In this document: one piece after another, positions 12,489 through 23,562 of the stretch | Layout: the number at the start of each line of letters is the position of its first letter | How positions within the stretch are numbered: the stretch's first letter is position 1 | Assembly: GCA_026545225.1 (NCBI GenBank) | Contig: CM048845.1 | Span: 14,012,501-14,076,500 of the forward strand | Length of the DNA: 64,000 bases | DNA from: Cornus controversa | Taxonomy: Eukaryota; Streptophyta; Magnoliopsida; Cornales; Cornaceae | Reading direction: 5' to 3' | Notes under the pieces: generated by a model | Seen by the model: only the letters and a program-made list of their open reading frames with translations | What the model was told of the DNA's origin: nothing | Databases searched by the model: none | Made by a program: the position numbers and the translations under genes

Positions 12489-12990
12489 ACATAATATTCA
12501 AATTATGATCACTTTTTCTTTTTATCTTCTTTTGTGTAAATCTTAATTTATTGTATGTTAACGCTTTGGAGAATTAATTTTCTAAGAATTTGTTTGTAAT
12601 TTTGGCATTTGTATTAAATTATTAAAAATTTGTATGCTTTAAAGTAATATAATATAAAACTAATTCAAGATTACTTTAAATTTTAAGTTTGAAGATTGGC
12701 CATGTGGGCAACCTGAATTAACCTAACTTTTTAATCAGACTACATAATATTCAAATTATGATCACTTTTTCTTTTTAGCTTCTTTTGTGTAAATCTTAAT
12801 TTATTGTATGTTAACGCTTTGGATAATTAATTTTCTAAGAATTTGTTTATAATTTTGGCATTTGTATTAAATTATTAAAAATTTGTATGCTTTAAAGTAA
12901 TCTAATCTAAAACTAATTCAAGATCACTTTAAATTTTAAGTTTGAAGATTGGTCATGTAGGCAACCTGAATTAACCTAACTTTTTAATCA
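12489..12990. repeat. 253-bp tandem duplication
   Basis: 12489-12741 and 12742-12990 are adjacent near-identical copies starting ACATAATATTCAAATTATG and ending CTTTTTAATCA. Unit B has one copy (about 29450-29695), so this is a private duplication in A or a loss in B. Confidence 0.85.
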
Positions 12991-13345
12991 AAAATTTTAG
13001 TTTGGGTTAAAAACCCGAGTTTAAAAATTTTAAAATGGGTTGAATTTGGGTTAAGTAATTAGAGTTGGAGGTCGAATTAGAATTGAGTTATGATTGAACA
13101 TTAGATATGACAAGTTGAGTCTAAATTGTACCTCCAACTCATTAGAGTTTCAGCCCTAATTTGTTGTTATAAAAACACGAAGGGTAATATAAGTTATTTT
13201 GAAATATAAATAAATTAAAATAAAGAGAAGAGGTGAGTAATTGCAAATGGGAGATGATCGTCCCTTACAAATATTGCGAGGAGGTTTTGCTAATTGAACC
13301 AACAGTGTAATTTAGTTTTGCCGCGACACTGCTCGGTAGTGGTCG

Positions 13346-13354
13346 ATATATATA
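13346..13354 (+). promoter_or_regulatory. Putative TATA box of mTERF copy A
   Basis: ATATATATA lies 95 bp before the upstream ATG and is followed by AACGACATCGTC. The same pair is kept upstream of copy B (30067-30075) and, diverged, copy C (about 49646-49656). Conservation and position suggest a core promoter, but AT-rich sequence makes chance matches easy. Confidence 0.4.
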
Positions 13355-13440
13355 GTTAAACGACATCGTCTATGTATTGTTTCATAAAAATGTTTACCAA
13401 TTCTTTCTAGGGTTTTTCTGGTTGATCGAAGCGAACCCAA

Positions 13441-13499
13441 ATGAAGAGGGAAGCCATCGCACTGCACAGAAGTATATATAATCTCAACCCTCAAATCTG
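13441..13499 (+). other. Possible upstream exon of mTERF copy A
   Basis: A 59-nt segment starts with ATG and ends at a GTAAGT donor (13500). The acceptor TTTTATTGGCAG ends at 13568, giving a 69-bp intron and joining in frame (TG + T) to the mTERF frame, for a predicted 468-residue protein. Exon length, donor, acceptor and frame are conserved in copies B (30162-30220) and C (49763-49821). Most differences in C would change amino acids, so it may instead be a 5' UTR exon. Confidence 0.5.
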
Positions 13500-13548
13500 G
13501 TAAGTTTATATATACAATTATATAAATATATACATATATATCAGTTCA

Positions 13549-14916
13549 ATGATTCATTTTATTGGCAGTAGACTTCAACATACAAGGCATATTGCTTCAA
13601 TTACATGCCATGTATATTTGTTTTCAACCTCATCAGTCAATCCAGTCCTGAGTAGTTCAAATTCAACAGACCCACATTCTCTTACAGTCTCTTACTTACA
13701 AAATTCATGTGGGTTGTCCTTAGAATCAGCTATTTCAGCTTCTAAGAAGCTCCAATTTGAAAAAACTGACCAACCAGACTCAGTCTTGAACCTTTTAAAA
13801 ACCCACGGTTTAACTCAGACCCATATAAAAAATCTGATAACAAATCGTCCTCTGATACTTCTAGCTGATCCACACAAAACCCTCAAACCCAATATTGAGT
13901 TGTTTGAATCTTTAGGACTTTCTGGCACTAACCTTGTAAAAGTGCTCAAAAAACATCCGGGTGTGCTTGAAACTGATGCACATAAAGTTGTTGGCCTTTT
14001 CAAAACTTATGGTTTCAGTGAAAAGCAAATTTCAAGCTTAACCATGAAGCGTCCAGCTTTATATTTATGCAATGCACGCAACTTTAAGCCAAAGTTGGAA
14101 TATTTCAAATCTTTGGGCTTTTCAGATGCAGAAATTGCACAGATATTGTCATCTGAACCTTCTATCCTTCAAAGAAGCCTTGAAAACCAAATCATACCTT
14201 CTGTTCAAGTCCTTAGACGTATTCTTGGCACCAATGAGGGTGTCTTGAGAGCAATTAAAGCATGCTACCGAATACTTGAATCTAATTTGGAGAAGATGCT
14301 GGTACCAAATATTGCAATATTGTTGAATCATGGTGTACCCAAATCAAATGTTCTAAAATTGTTTATGATTCAACCAAAGTCCCTACTCTTAAGAAGTTAC
14401 CGATTTAGTGAGGTGGTCAGTGAAGTTGAAAAATTGGGTTTTGATCCCAGAAATCTGCTATTCTTGTTAGCCATCCGTTCGATTGCACTCAATAGCAAAT
14501 CACTTTGGGAGCGTAAATTGGGAGTTTTTTCTAGTTTTGGTTTGTCAGAGGATGACATTATTTCAGCATTCAAGTTAGAACCAATGTGCATGCTTGCTTC
14601 AGAGGAGAAGATCAGGAAAGTAATGGGCTTCTTTATTAATCAGCTGAAATTGAAGCCTAAAGTGATTTCCAAGAATTCTTTTCTTTTGAAATATAGCTTG
14701 GAGAAGAGGATTATTCCAAGGTGTTCAGTTCTACAACTTTTGATGATGAAAAATCTGATCAAGGGAGATACGAGTTTAATGTATGCACTTCACATGCCTG
14801 AAAAGATGTTCGTGGGGAGGTTTGTGAACAAGTACCAGGATGTTATTCCTGAAGTCGTTGATGCACGCCAAGGCAAGATACAATTTCAAGGGTTTCCCAG
14901 TAATTTAAGAACATGA
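13549..14916 (+). CDS. mTERF-family protein, copy A (intact)
   Basis: 455-residue open frame of the mitochondrial transcription termination factor family. These are nuclear-encoded helical-repeat proteins that bind nucleic acid in mitochondria or plastids and act in transcription, termination, intron splicing or ribosome biogenesis. The N-terminus (residues 1-30) is rich in Arg, His and Ser with few acids and ends FSTSS, as in an organelle presequence, probably mitochondrial. From about residue 80 to 400 there are roughly nine degenerate 30-35-residue units with the pattern LKPNIELFESLGLSGTNLVK or LGFSDAEIAQIL, the leucine/proline spacing of mTERF motifs. Length is usual for a plant mTERF. 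The ATG used is the first Met of the homologous frame; a spliced start at 13441 would remove the first seven residues and add twenty. Which organelle and which target are unknown. Confidence 0.92.
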   Translation: MIHFIGSRLQHTRHIASITCHVYLFSTSSVNPVLSSSNSTDPHSLTVSYLQNSCGLSLESAISASKKLQFEKTDQPDSVLNLLKTHGLTQTHIKNLITNRPLILLADPHKTLKPNIELFESLGLSGTNLVKVLKKHPGVLETDAHKVVGLFKTYGFSEKQISSLTMKRPALYLCNARNFKPKLEYFKSLGFSDAEIAQILSSEPSILQRSLENQIIPSVQVLRRILGTNEGVLRAIKACYRILESNLEKMLVPNIAILLNHGVPKSNVLKLFMIQPKSLLLRSYRFSEVVSEVEKLGFDPRNLLFLLAIRSIALNSKSLWERKLGVFSSFGLSEDDIISAFKLEPMCMLASEEKIRKVMGFFINQLKLKPKVISKNSFLLKYSLEKRIIPRCSVLQLLMMKNLIKGDTSLMYALHMPEKMFVGRFVNKYQDVIPEVVDARQGKIQFQGFPSNLRT

Positions 14917-16402
14917 ATGGTTGTAATATTTGTGGAATTTAAGAACAGCTTTACTATCATGTATTCAACAAGTGCATTGCAAATAGCCATTGGGAGCTTA
15001 TATGGTAGTTGTATGGGTAGCGGCAGTGGCAGTCTAAAATACAGCTCAGGAGAAGTTCCCCTAGCATGCATTAGTTCCAAAGTAGGAACAGTGTCAATTG
15101 AAGGATTGCAAAGTCCTATAAACCATGGCATTTCGTAGAAGTTTGCTTTTTATGCTTTAAGATTGATTTAATTCAATTTTCACAATCTAAGCATCATTCT
15201 GTTGTTCTTTTACGATGATGTCATGAGGATTCAATTTGTTTCCTCCTACTCTTTTTTACTTGAACTACTGGTTCGTTGGTTTGCATTGACCCATTTTAGT
15301 TGTAATTTTTTATCTGTTATGTGCTTTCACTGCATAGCACACTGAACAGAGCTGTCATTTTCTCAAATAGAGAAAATTAATGCAGGTGATTCCTTTTACT
15401 AATGGCTTGGCATCCTCTAGATGCCCGATCAATTCCACTTTCTGAAGCTTCCAGGTTGATTATTTTAGTTTATCAGCTAATCATAAATTTATTTGACTTC
15501 TTCAGAGAGTTTGTGCTTTGGTTGGCATTATGCAAGACTTGCTAGTTGCCATTTTAAGTAATGCAAGACTCACCATGTTAAGTAAGACCATTCTTAACTT
15601 AATTTTAACTAATTGCATTATTGTATCATATGGATGGTGTCTGTTTCAGGGGGCTTTAGCTCAGCCCCATTGCATAGGTGTTGCCTGCATTTATCCATTA
15701 GAAAGCTATGATAGAGCGTGGGCATCTTTTAATGCCTGAAGTACATTTTTTTATTCAGCTTGCAAAATTTTGGATTCTCCCAACGAGCTGATTTGCACTT
15801 CGTTATCAGGCATTTCTGTATTCGTCTCTCAGATGTGAGGGAAGTGACTCATTCATGTTGAACATTCTCAGTCTTTCAGAGCCTTTATTTCCCTGTACCC
15901 TTTCTAAGTTCTATAGCTTTTATCTACAGTGTAGTTGATGCTTAGACTTTTGCTCAGCCAGAAACAAGATGCTATTGTGTCCGGATGTTGGCCTGTGACT
16001 ATCTTCATTCTCCAATGGCTATATGCTCTGGCAATTTGTTCAGAAGTAGATTAAATTGAGCTGGACATTGTTTTCTAACCAAAGTGTCGTGAGCTTAATT
16101 CTATAGTTGTATGTAACTATGTATGGTCTACTAGAACTGGTGATTTTACAGTTGAGAAGAGATCTGTTCTGTCATCTATTGTACCTGTCATAATAAGATC
16201 CATATTATCTGAAGAATTATTGGGTCATTTGTGTGAAAATCTTATAATGTATCAAGGTCATTCAAGCATCCTCATGATTTGTCCAATATGGTGCACTGAC
16301 CAATCTGCTGTTGTCATTTGTACTACTTACCTGGCCTGTATTCACCCATGTTATGCATATATTCATTGAAAATAATATATTATCCTGTGAGGGAACTTGT
16401 GG
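14917..16402 (+). other. mTERF 3' flank module, unit A
   Basis: No intact gene. The sequence matches the 3' flanks of copies B (31630 onward) and C (51273 onward) over long blocks, including a repeated TTCATTGAAAATAATATATT-type segment, so it was duplicated with the mTERF gene. Intact-looking frames such as 14917-15138 and 15518-15739 are not conserved between copies. Part of it probably derives from an older mTERF paralogue (see 32791-33030). Confidence 0.6.
16061..16402. repeat. Direct repeat bracketing the 5.3-kb insertion, left copy
   Basis: 16061-16402 (starts CTGGACATTGTTTTCTAACC) is repeated at 21661-22013 with few differences. Unit B has a single copy near 33920-34255. The 5.26 kb between the copies is absent from B. 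The long flank duplication is far larger than a transposon target duplication, so recombination or template switching may have been involved. Confidence 0.8.
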
Positions 16403-16667
16403 TATATTTACTTGCTCAAACCCATTTCCAGATGAATGAGAAACAGCTTCCAAAGTGAGATGTTGAACTTGGTTTCCTAGTCTTGTTAGAATTATATTTA
16501 CTTGCTCAAACCCATTTTCAGATGAATGAGAAACGGCTTTCAAAGTGAGATGTTGAACTTGGTTTCCTAGTCTTGTTAGAAGTATATTTACTTGCTCAAA
16601 CCCACTTTCAGATGAATGAGAAACAGCTTTCAAAGTGAGATGTTGAACTTTGTTTCCTAGTCTTGTG
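16403..16667. repeat. 90-bp tandem repeat, about three copies
   Basis: Units start at 16403, 16493 and 16583 with TATATTTACTTGCTCAAACC and are more than 90% alike by eye. The period is a multiple of three, so a repeated open frame appears on minus (16262-16738), but nothing suggests it is a gene. The array begins exactly where unit A stops matching unit B. Confidence 0.85.
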
Positions 16668-17284
16668 AATGGGTTTGATCCACATCGAAATTTTAATCTT
16701 ATTGAACACTTTGTGTGTATGTATGTATATATATTCAAGGTCTGTTCTCTACTTGTCTCTGTATTAGTTCATCTTCAAGATAATTAATCTCTTAAATTTT
16801 TTCTTAGTTCTCGGTTTCAATTTGCATTTAAGGTCTATTCTTTGCTTGGCTCAGTTTCACTTCACATTCAAGGTAAATTACTTGAAGGTAATTAAAATTC
16901 CACTAAAACAATTAGATTCCATGGTATTGTATAATGTTTTGAAATTTGGAATTTTTAAGTTTTTTTTTATATATATTATTACTATCACTCTGTAATTTTT
17001 TAATTGCTTGATTGCTATGGGTGTTAATGAAATTTGGAGTTTTGTTTAATTTTTTTATTATCTATTGTTTTTTAATTGCTTGATTGGTATTGGTGTTCTC
17101 AAATTTGTGATTTTTTTAATATTTATTTATTAAAGTTGAGTATTGAAGACCTGGGCATTATCTTTGTTGATGCAATTTTCTACATGCTCTTGGAGATGAG
17201 ACTAGCCGGCTGGCTGCCGGTCGGGATCCTTCGACGCTCAAGTTAGTGATCGGAGTCATAAGAAAAGACTAATATAGATACTTA

Positions 17285-17714
17285 GGGCTCGTTTGGATTG
17301 ATGGAATTGGAAGAAAAAGAAAAGAAAGGGAAGGATAGTATTTTTTGTGTTTGGATTGTTTTTTTGTGCTCCAAATCTCTCATATTCTATCCTCATATTT
17401 GGAGAGAAATGATAAGAATAACTAAATCTTTCATAATACCAAAAATAACTCTAACATTTTAAAGAACAAAATTTAAAAGACATTTGAGTATATATTGTAA
17501 TATAAACACAAAAGGGACATGATAGTAAATTAATTAAAATGGTTTCTTTCTTTTCTCTTTTTTACCTTTTCCAAACAAGAATTCAATCATTTCTTTTATT
17601 TTTTTCATAATTTATCCAAAATGAATAAATGTTATGTTATTTTTTCTTTTCTTTTCTTTCATAACTAATGTTATCATTTCTTTTCTTTTCTCTCCTGCTT
17701 ATCCAAACAAAGCC
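17285..17714. mobile_element. Tourist-like MITE (PIF/Harbinger type)
   Basis: Terminal inverted repeats GGGCTCGTTTGGATTG (left) and the complement of ATCCAAACAAAGCC (right), flanked by the trinucleotide TTA on both sides (17282-17284, 17715-17717). A 430-bp length, no coding capacity and a TTA/TAA target fit the Tourist/PIF-Harbinger group. Confidence 0.75.
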
Positions 17715-18219
17715 TTAATTTAATTATCCCACACTTGAGTCACCCACCTCTTATTTATGAGGCATCATTAACGTAGCGTAGCTAATTGTAGGTGTAAGAA
17801 AATGGACACCACTTCAAAGAAAAATCTCCTTCCAAAATTTCCCCCTATTTTATTGCTTTTGTCTCTCTTTTATAATTTTGTGGACACACTAATTATGCCT
17901 GCAATCATTCCTCCCTTTTGGGATTTGATTGTACTCATGAAATTATGCCTTGTTTTATTGCAAGAATTTAATGTTTGGTTCTGTGATTACACGGAGATTT
18001 TTGGATCTTCCCTTGTGCTTTTGTCACCTAGTGATGGATGACTTGGAAGGTGATCATTGCTTCATGACGTGGCAATCGTGTGTATTCCAAGCTGTTATTT
18101 TCATGTGTCGTTTTTTATTAGGTATTTTTCATTCCGCCACACTTTGCCCCAAAAATCTTTTCAGTTTTATTTGAATTTGAAAGGGTTTTTTCCATTATGG
18201 ACGACACTTCATCTGGATC

Positions 18220-18960
18220 ACCAGATCATGTTTGGGCTTTGTGCCTGTGGTAGCCAGCCGAACACTGTTATAATGAAAAGATTTTGGCATGACTAGCCAA
18301 GCGTTTCAAATGAATGGAATTGGCTAAGGCATGGGCAGTCGAACGCCGTTATGAATGAAAAAAGTTCGGCATGACTAGCCGAGCGTTTCAAATGAATGGA
18401 ATTGACTAAGGCATGGCTAGCCGAACGCCGTTATGAACGAAAAGACTTCAGCATGACTAGCTGAGCGTCTCAAATGAATGGAGTTGGCAAAGGAATGGCC
18501 AGTCGAATGCCGTTATGAATGAAAAGACTTTGACATGACTAGCTGAGTGTCTCAAACGAATGAAATTGGCTAAGGCACGGCCAGCCGAACGCCGTTATGA
18601 ATGAGAAGACTTTGACATGACTAGTCGAACGTCTCAAATGAATGGAATTGGCTAAGGCATGGCCAGCCGAATGCCGTTATGAACTAAAAGACTTCAGCAT
18701 GACTAGCCGAGCATCTCAAGTGAATGAAATTGGCTAGGGCATAGCCAACTGAACGCCATTATAAATGAGAAGACTTCGGTATGACTGGCCCAGCGTCTCA
18801 AATGAATCAAGTTGGCTAAGGCATGGCTAGCCAATCGCCAAGTAGGAATGGAAAGACCTCGGCATGATTGGCCTAACATTTCAAACAGAATAAAATGACC
18901 CGCCAAGCATCTCAGAGTGAATCAGATTGGCTAAAGCACGACTAGCTAAACGCCAGGGCT
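18220..18960. repeat. 82-bp tandem repeat, about nine copies
   Basis: GCATGACTAGCC recurs at 18287, 18369, 18451 and 18533 (82-bp steps) and onward with increasing divergence. Each unit also carries GGAATTGGCTAAGGCATGG and GAACGCCGTTATGAATGA. Non-coding satellite-like array within the inverted-arm block. Confidence 0.85.
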
Positions 18961-19216
18961 TAAATTAGCAAAGGATGTGTCCACTTTGACATAATTGATC
19001 GGGCAATCACTTAAGATTAAACCGGTACCAGTCATATTGGCTGAGAAATATTGTGGTTGAGAAACTAACTGACAAATGCATAAAAAAGATAGCAGGAATA
19101 CACAATTATTGAAAAGAGAGAAAGACCATTTTTCATTAAAATCCATTTCAAAGTTACAAACTATTCCTACAGAGAAGAGCAGGACAGGAAAAATACAAGA
19201 AAAATGAAAGGAGAAG

Positions 19217-19826
19217 TCATGAAGCGCCTGCTAGAGGAGTAAGATCAACCAGGACGATGGAGAGTTCTGCACGCTCTGGAGCCCTAGCCTCAATGGGTCC
19301 AGCGGCATCTTCAAATATGGCCGAGATTTCCTTTTCCTCGTCCCTTTCATCGGGATCCTGATATGGAGGACCAGCAAGACCCATTTCCCGATCGTACTCA
19401 GCCGGACCACCCAGATAGGACCAGTCGCTCTCGGGAGCTGTTGCATCCTCAAATCCCTGATGGTAGGCCTCATTATTCCTGATCTCGACCATACGGGACA
19501 GCCTATGGAACTATGTTTTAGCCCCTTTCTCCAACTTCAGCGGATTGGACATTCAATTCAGATTTAGATGCCCTAGACTCAGCTAAAGCTCTCTGGAACT
19601 CAGCCTCCTCCTTCTCCTTGGCCAAATCCTCCAGCTGGGACTTGAGCCGCTCATTTTCGAGCAACGGGGCCTTGGACTTTGACTTTTTACTGTTTACTTC
19701 ACGCATGGCGTCTTGGAAATCAGCTTCAGCCCTCCTTGCCTGGACGTCAGCCTTCTTTACCTTGACAGTCGCCTGCTCAACCAACTTGCACATGGTCATT
19801 ACGTCAAACATATTCTGCGTAGGCAC
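19217..19826 (-). pseudogene. Retrotransposon-associated coiled-coil protein, decayed
   Basis: Two minus-strand frames make one broken gene. 19826-19518 encodes a charged coiled coil rich in Ala, Glu, Lys and Gln heptads (about residues 10-90). 19492-19217 encodes RMVEIRNNEAYHQGFEDA followed by an acidic tail ending at a stop. A stop and frame change separate them near 19510. An acceptor-like TGCCTACGCAG precedes the first segment, suggesting an intron. The order coiled coil, then a xxAYxxGFxxA motif, then an acidic tail matches the C-terminal half of the antisense gene in the gypsy element (compare 37790-38325). Probably the extra gene of a Tat-type element; function not established. Confidence 0.5.
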
Positions 19827-20222
19827 AAGAAAGTGTTAAAAAGGCATATAAAAGAAAGAAAGTGTGGCAGAAGGAAAAATACCCAGTAAAAGACGACATG
19901 TGGAAATAATAGCTTGGAATACACACGGCTACCATGTCATGAAGCAGGGGCCACCTTCCAAGTCATCCATTACTAGGCGACAAAAGCACAAGGGAAGATC
20001 CAAAAATCCTCATGTAATTGCAGAACCAAATATTGAATTCTTGCAATAAACCAAGGCATAATTTCATGAGTATAATCAAATCCCAAAAAGGGAGGAATGA
20101 TTGCAGGCATAATTAGTGTATCCACAAAATTATAAAAGAGAGGCAAAAGCAAAAGAATAAGGGGGAAAATTTTGGAAGGAGATTTTTCTTTGAAGTGTGG
20201 TGTCCATTTTCTTACACCTACA

Positions 20223-20576
20223 CCAACTCTCTTTACCTTATTCAGCTCTTCAACTTTCTTATTCCTTCTAATCGAAAAATTATTATATACCACATGAATT
20301 CCTTGCATTGGAGAATCTCACCACTAATAAGAATTTATTTTATATAATTTCCTATAATAATGAAAAATAGTGTTTTATCAGTGGTGAAATTCCTACCTAC
20401 AAAGAATTCCCGGTATATTATAGAACTAGTCTTTCTAATAAGTTTAGTCGGTCTGTTAGGTTATTCCATCTGAACTTATTCTAATTGTCTTATCTTATCC
20501 TTTCGCAAGATCAGTTATCAAAATTCCTTATCAATCTCTCTTTAATTTTTTAATTCTTGGTAGATTGTCTGATTTG

Positions 20577-20608
<32 letters not shown>

Positions 20609-21660
20609 ACGTAAGGGGGTCAAAACAGAGCCAAATTTTTTTTTAATCTTTTAATTGCTTTATTGTATTTGTTTTTTTGAAATTTGGGTTTCTTTTTCTC
20701 TTTTATTTGGGCTTTTGACTTTCTTTCATTTTTAATAGATATAACATACCCATATACTCACTTTGACTCAATTAAAACGTGAACATTCAAAGTTCTCTTT
20801 AGGACTTAAGAGTTAAATGAGATTTGTGGTGGTCTAAGAAATCAATTTTTTCTCTTCCACTTTAACTCTAATTTTGCATAGAAAATTACTAATCTTACTT
20901 CATCTGTTTTAATCTTCAATATGATTTAATCCATTTTAATTTTTTCAAACCTCCTCTCATCGATCATCTCACAGTTTGCATCTCATTAGATATATTGTTA
21001 TATCTAAATCTACACTCTATCATAGTGTTTCAAATCATTCTATTTATTATAAACTCTTAAACAACATAAATTCTTTTCAAATCATTTTTAACTTAAGATT
21101 GACTCTCTATTTATAATAAACTCTTAAACAATATGATTTTTTTTTTCACAAACACTATTCAACGTTATTATTTTATTTTATTCAAAAAAATATAAAAGAT
21201 TTTTTATTAAACACAAACTCTTCTTACAACATCAATTCCTTTCTCACAAACTATATTCAACGTTATTATTTTATCCATATGAATGTTGATGGCGGCTAAA
21301 TGATTCATCACGTGGAGCGCGAGAAAAGATTTCCAAATCCAACACGTAACCTAACAATACAAAAACTTGGCTTAGCTAAGGCATTAGATTCAAAATTATA
21401 GTAAAAACAATCATTGATTTTAGTATTTTAATCCTTAAGAGATGACATGTTTACACTGGAAGCTTGTGCATTGGGTAGCCTTTTTATTAACCTCATTACT
21501 ATTAGATTTATTGAATTTTATTATTTTAATATATTCTTTACCTTAATATTTGGTTTAAATGTATGTCACTTGCTAACACTCAATTTTTACTATTCTTAGC
21601 AATTGCAGTGAATTAGTAAAGTTAATGAACTGTATTGTTTTCTTATTCCTCAAGTATAGT
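20223..21660. other. AT-rich remainder of the unit A insertion
   Basis: No gene seen. Contains a (TA)n run at 20581-20608 and long AT-rich stretches. It ends where the second direct-repeat copy begins. Confidence 0.5.
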
Positions 21661-22446
21661 CTGGACATTGTTTTCTAACCAAAGTGTTGTGAGCTTAATT
21701 CTATAGTTGTATGTAACTATGTATGGTCTACTAGAACTGCTGATTTGGTGATTTTACAGTTGAGAAGAGATCTGTTCTGTCATCTATTTTAGCTGTCATA
21801 ATAAGATCCATATTATCTGAAGAATTATTGGGTCATTTGTGTGAAAATCTTATAATGTATCAAGGTCATTCAAGCATCCTCATAATTTGTCCAATATGGG
21901 TGCACTGAGCAATCTGCTGTTGTCATTTGCACTATTTACCTAGCCTGTATTCACCCAAGTTGTTATGCATATATTCATTGAAAATAATATATTACCCTGT
22001 GAAGGAACTTGTGAAGGTAGATTCCAGTAACTTACTATTGCCATGGCCTCAAATGTACCCTTTTTTCGACCTCATAATCGGTTTTTCTCTTATGGTTGTT
22101 GATACGGGGTATCCGGAATTGTATTGTACTTTCCATTGCAATCGATGATGCATACATTAAATCGAGCATGCAATACTACTTACTAAATAAATCGAAGATA
22201 CAACGATGTGATGTGAAGATGTTGTATTATCAATGGACATGTTACTTGTGTCAGTTTCATCCATACCCTTGTTATGTAAGCTTATATTTGGGATGAGTTG
22301 CCAATTCAATTTGTGGACCAAATTGTGTTAAATTAAATGCAAACATCAGGAACCATTAAACTTCATTTGACTTAATAGAAATGAAAGGAAAAGAAAAGAA
22401 AGAGAGAGGAGATGAAGGGAAACAACGACGTTTAGTTTGTGAAAGT
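21661..22446. repeat. mTERF 3' flank resumes (right direct-repeat copy)
   Basis: 21661-22013 duplicates 16061-16402, and from there the sequence stays colinear with unit B from about 33920 onward. Short frames here are not conserved between units. Confidence 0.75.
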
Positions 22447-23042
22447 TGTTGAGAAATAAGTCTCCAATTACGAACTATCAAATATTACGATATGATGGTA
22501 AGTAAACAAGTATGAAAAAATTTGTAAGAATATACCAAGAATTATATGTGGTTCGGTTAAACAAGCCTACGTCCACGGAGAGCCCGATTTCACTATATAG
22601 ATTGTAACAATACAAGTTGAAAGACTGTATCAAGAGTACGCTCAACTCTTAACCCATAACTCTTGTACACCCAATCTTACTCAAAAGGAAATCACAAATT
22701 CTAAACAAGAATTCTCTCTCTAAGTGTCATCTCAATAACAATGAGAGTATTACCTCTACGCAAGAGTTGCTAGAGCAAAACAATGAGAGTGACCTCTCAA
22801 ATACAATGAGAGTATTGCCTCTTTTTTTCTCACTTATCTCAACCTATAACATAGGTAACTATTTATAGAGCCCAAAACCTAATTCCTTGGTGGACTAGGA
22901 TTACAATTCCTTAGAGCCTAGGACTTACCTAACAAGTGTTTTCCTTCCTTAAGATCAAGACTTGTCTACTAAGAAATTACCTAATAAGATACAATTCTAT
23001 AATAGAAACCTAATTACAATAGAAATTTGAGCCAACCTAACA
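22447..23042. mobile_element. Solo LTR, 596 bp, private to unit A
   Basis: Starts TGTTGAGAAATAAG and ends CCAACCTAACA, flanked by perfect AAAGT repeats (22442-22446, 23043-23047). Unit B at about 34664-34680 shows the uninterrupted GTGAAAGTGAACG site. It contains the GTGGTTCGG...GCCTACGTCCAC motif common inside plant LTRs. No coding sequence. It inserted after the segmental duplication. Confidence 0.85.
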
Positions 23043-23562
23043 AAAGTGAAGGAAAAGGAAAGGGTTTAGAGGGAGGAGAGGGGAGGCCTCTCTTGGACAA
23101 TGATTTTTGTACATTTTTCTCCATTTATCCCTTGTTCGTGTTGTTGTTGTATTTTTTTATGGTAAGTTTGTCTCTCACACACACTCCATTTAAAACTCGA
23201 ACGATCAACATTCTTCAACACCTTCTTAATGAACCTCTAGAAAAAAAAGTGAAAAGTAATGAATTTAATATATGAGTGGTACATAAAATTAACAATAAGG
23301 AATAGAAGGCACTTTTAAAAGGATGAAAAAGAATAAAACAAACCAGATAATATACCTATAGAAGAACGGAGAACGTTACAAAAATTAGGAATTGAATGTC
23401 TAACAAAATTCTAAAAGAGGGAACGACCAAAAATGAGTAGAGGAAAAGCAGTATAGTACCTATTTATATATATATAAAAAGGGATATACAAAATTGCAAA
23501 AATAATCAAAGAATTAAATTAATGAATCATATAATGAAACTATGGGAGAGGGTTGTCGCATC

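Larger units (their letters stand above)
12251..13158. mobile_element. hAT-like non-autonomous element (unit A copy)
   Basis: Ends are TACGGGTGCAAA on the left and the inverted TTTCAGCCCTA on the right, degenerate forms of TAGGGGTGCAAA. The flanking octamers (TCCTGTTG and ATTTGTTG) are similar but not identical. The unit B copy is at 29220-29864. Both units have it at the same place, so it predates the segmental duplication. Unit A is longer because of the internal 253-bp duplication. No coding capacity. Confidence 0.6.
17787..20222. mobile_element. Retrotransposon-derived block with 360-bp inverted arms
   Basis: Arms 17787-18148 and 19860-20222 are inverted copies starting TGTAGGTGTAAGAAAATGGA at the outer ends. 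Between them are an 82-bp tandem array and a decayed minus-strand coiled-coil gene. This pairing of antisense-type gene plus tandem array is also found in the gypsy element at 35592-45469, so the core probably derives from a Tat-type gypsy element. True LTRs would be direct repeats, so the arms are either two oppositely placed LTRs or the ends of a MULE-like element that captured the core. No target duplication seen (CTAAT versus CCAAC). Confidence 0.5.

Noticed and set aside
13312-13494. Minus-strand frame upstream of mTERF, also seen in B (30012-30215) and C
   Set aside because: Conservation is explained by the plus-strand promoter/leader and segmental duplication. The frame ends differ and it has no known motif.
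15649-15690. tRNA-like TTTAGCTCAGCCC motif
   Set aside because: No acceptor stem or B-box partner at the right distance. It recurs merely as part of the mTERF 3' flank copies.
16262-16738. 158-codon minus-strand frame with a 30-residue repeat
   Set aside because: Produced by the 90-bp tandem repeat, whose period is a multiple of three. No family, promoter or splice support.
18220-18960. CRISPR-like regularly spaced repeats
   Set aside because: The whole 82-bp unit is repeated, without unique spacers, in a plant nuclear context inside a retrotransposon-derived block.
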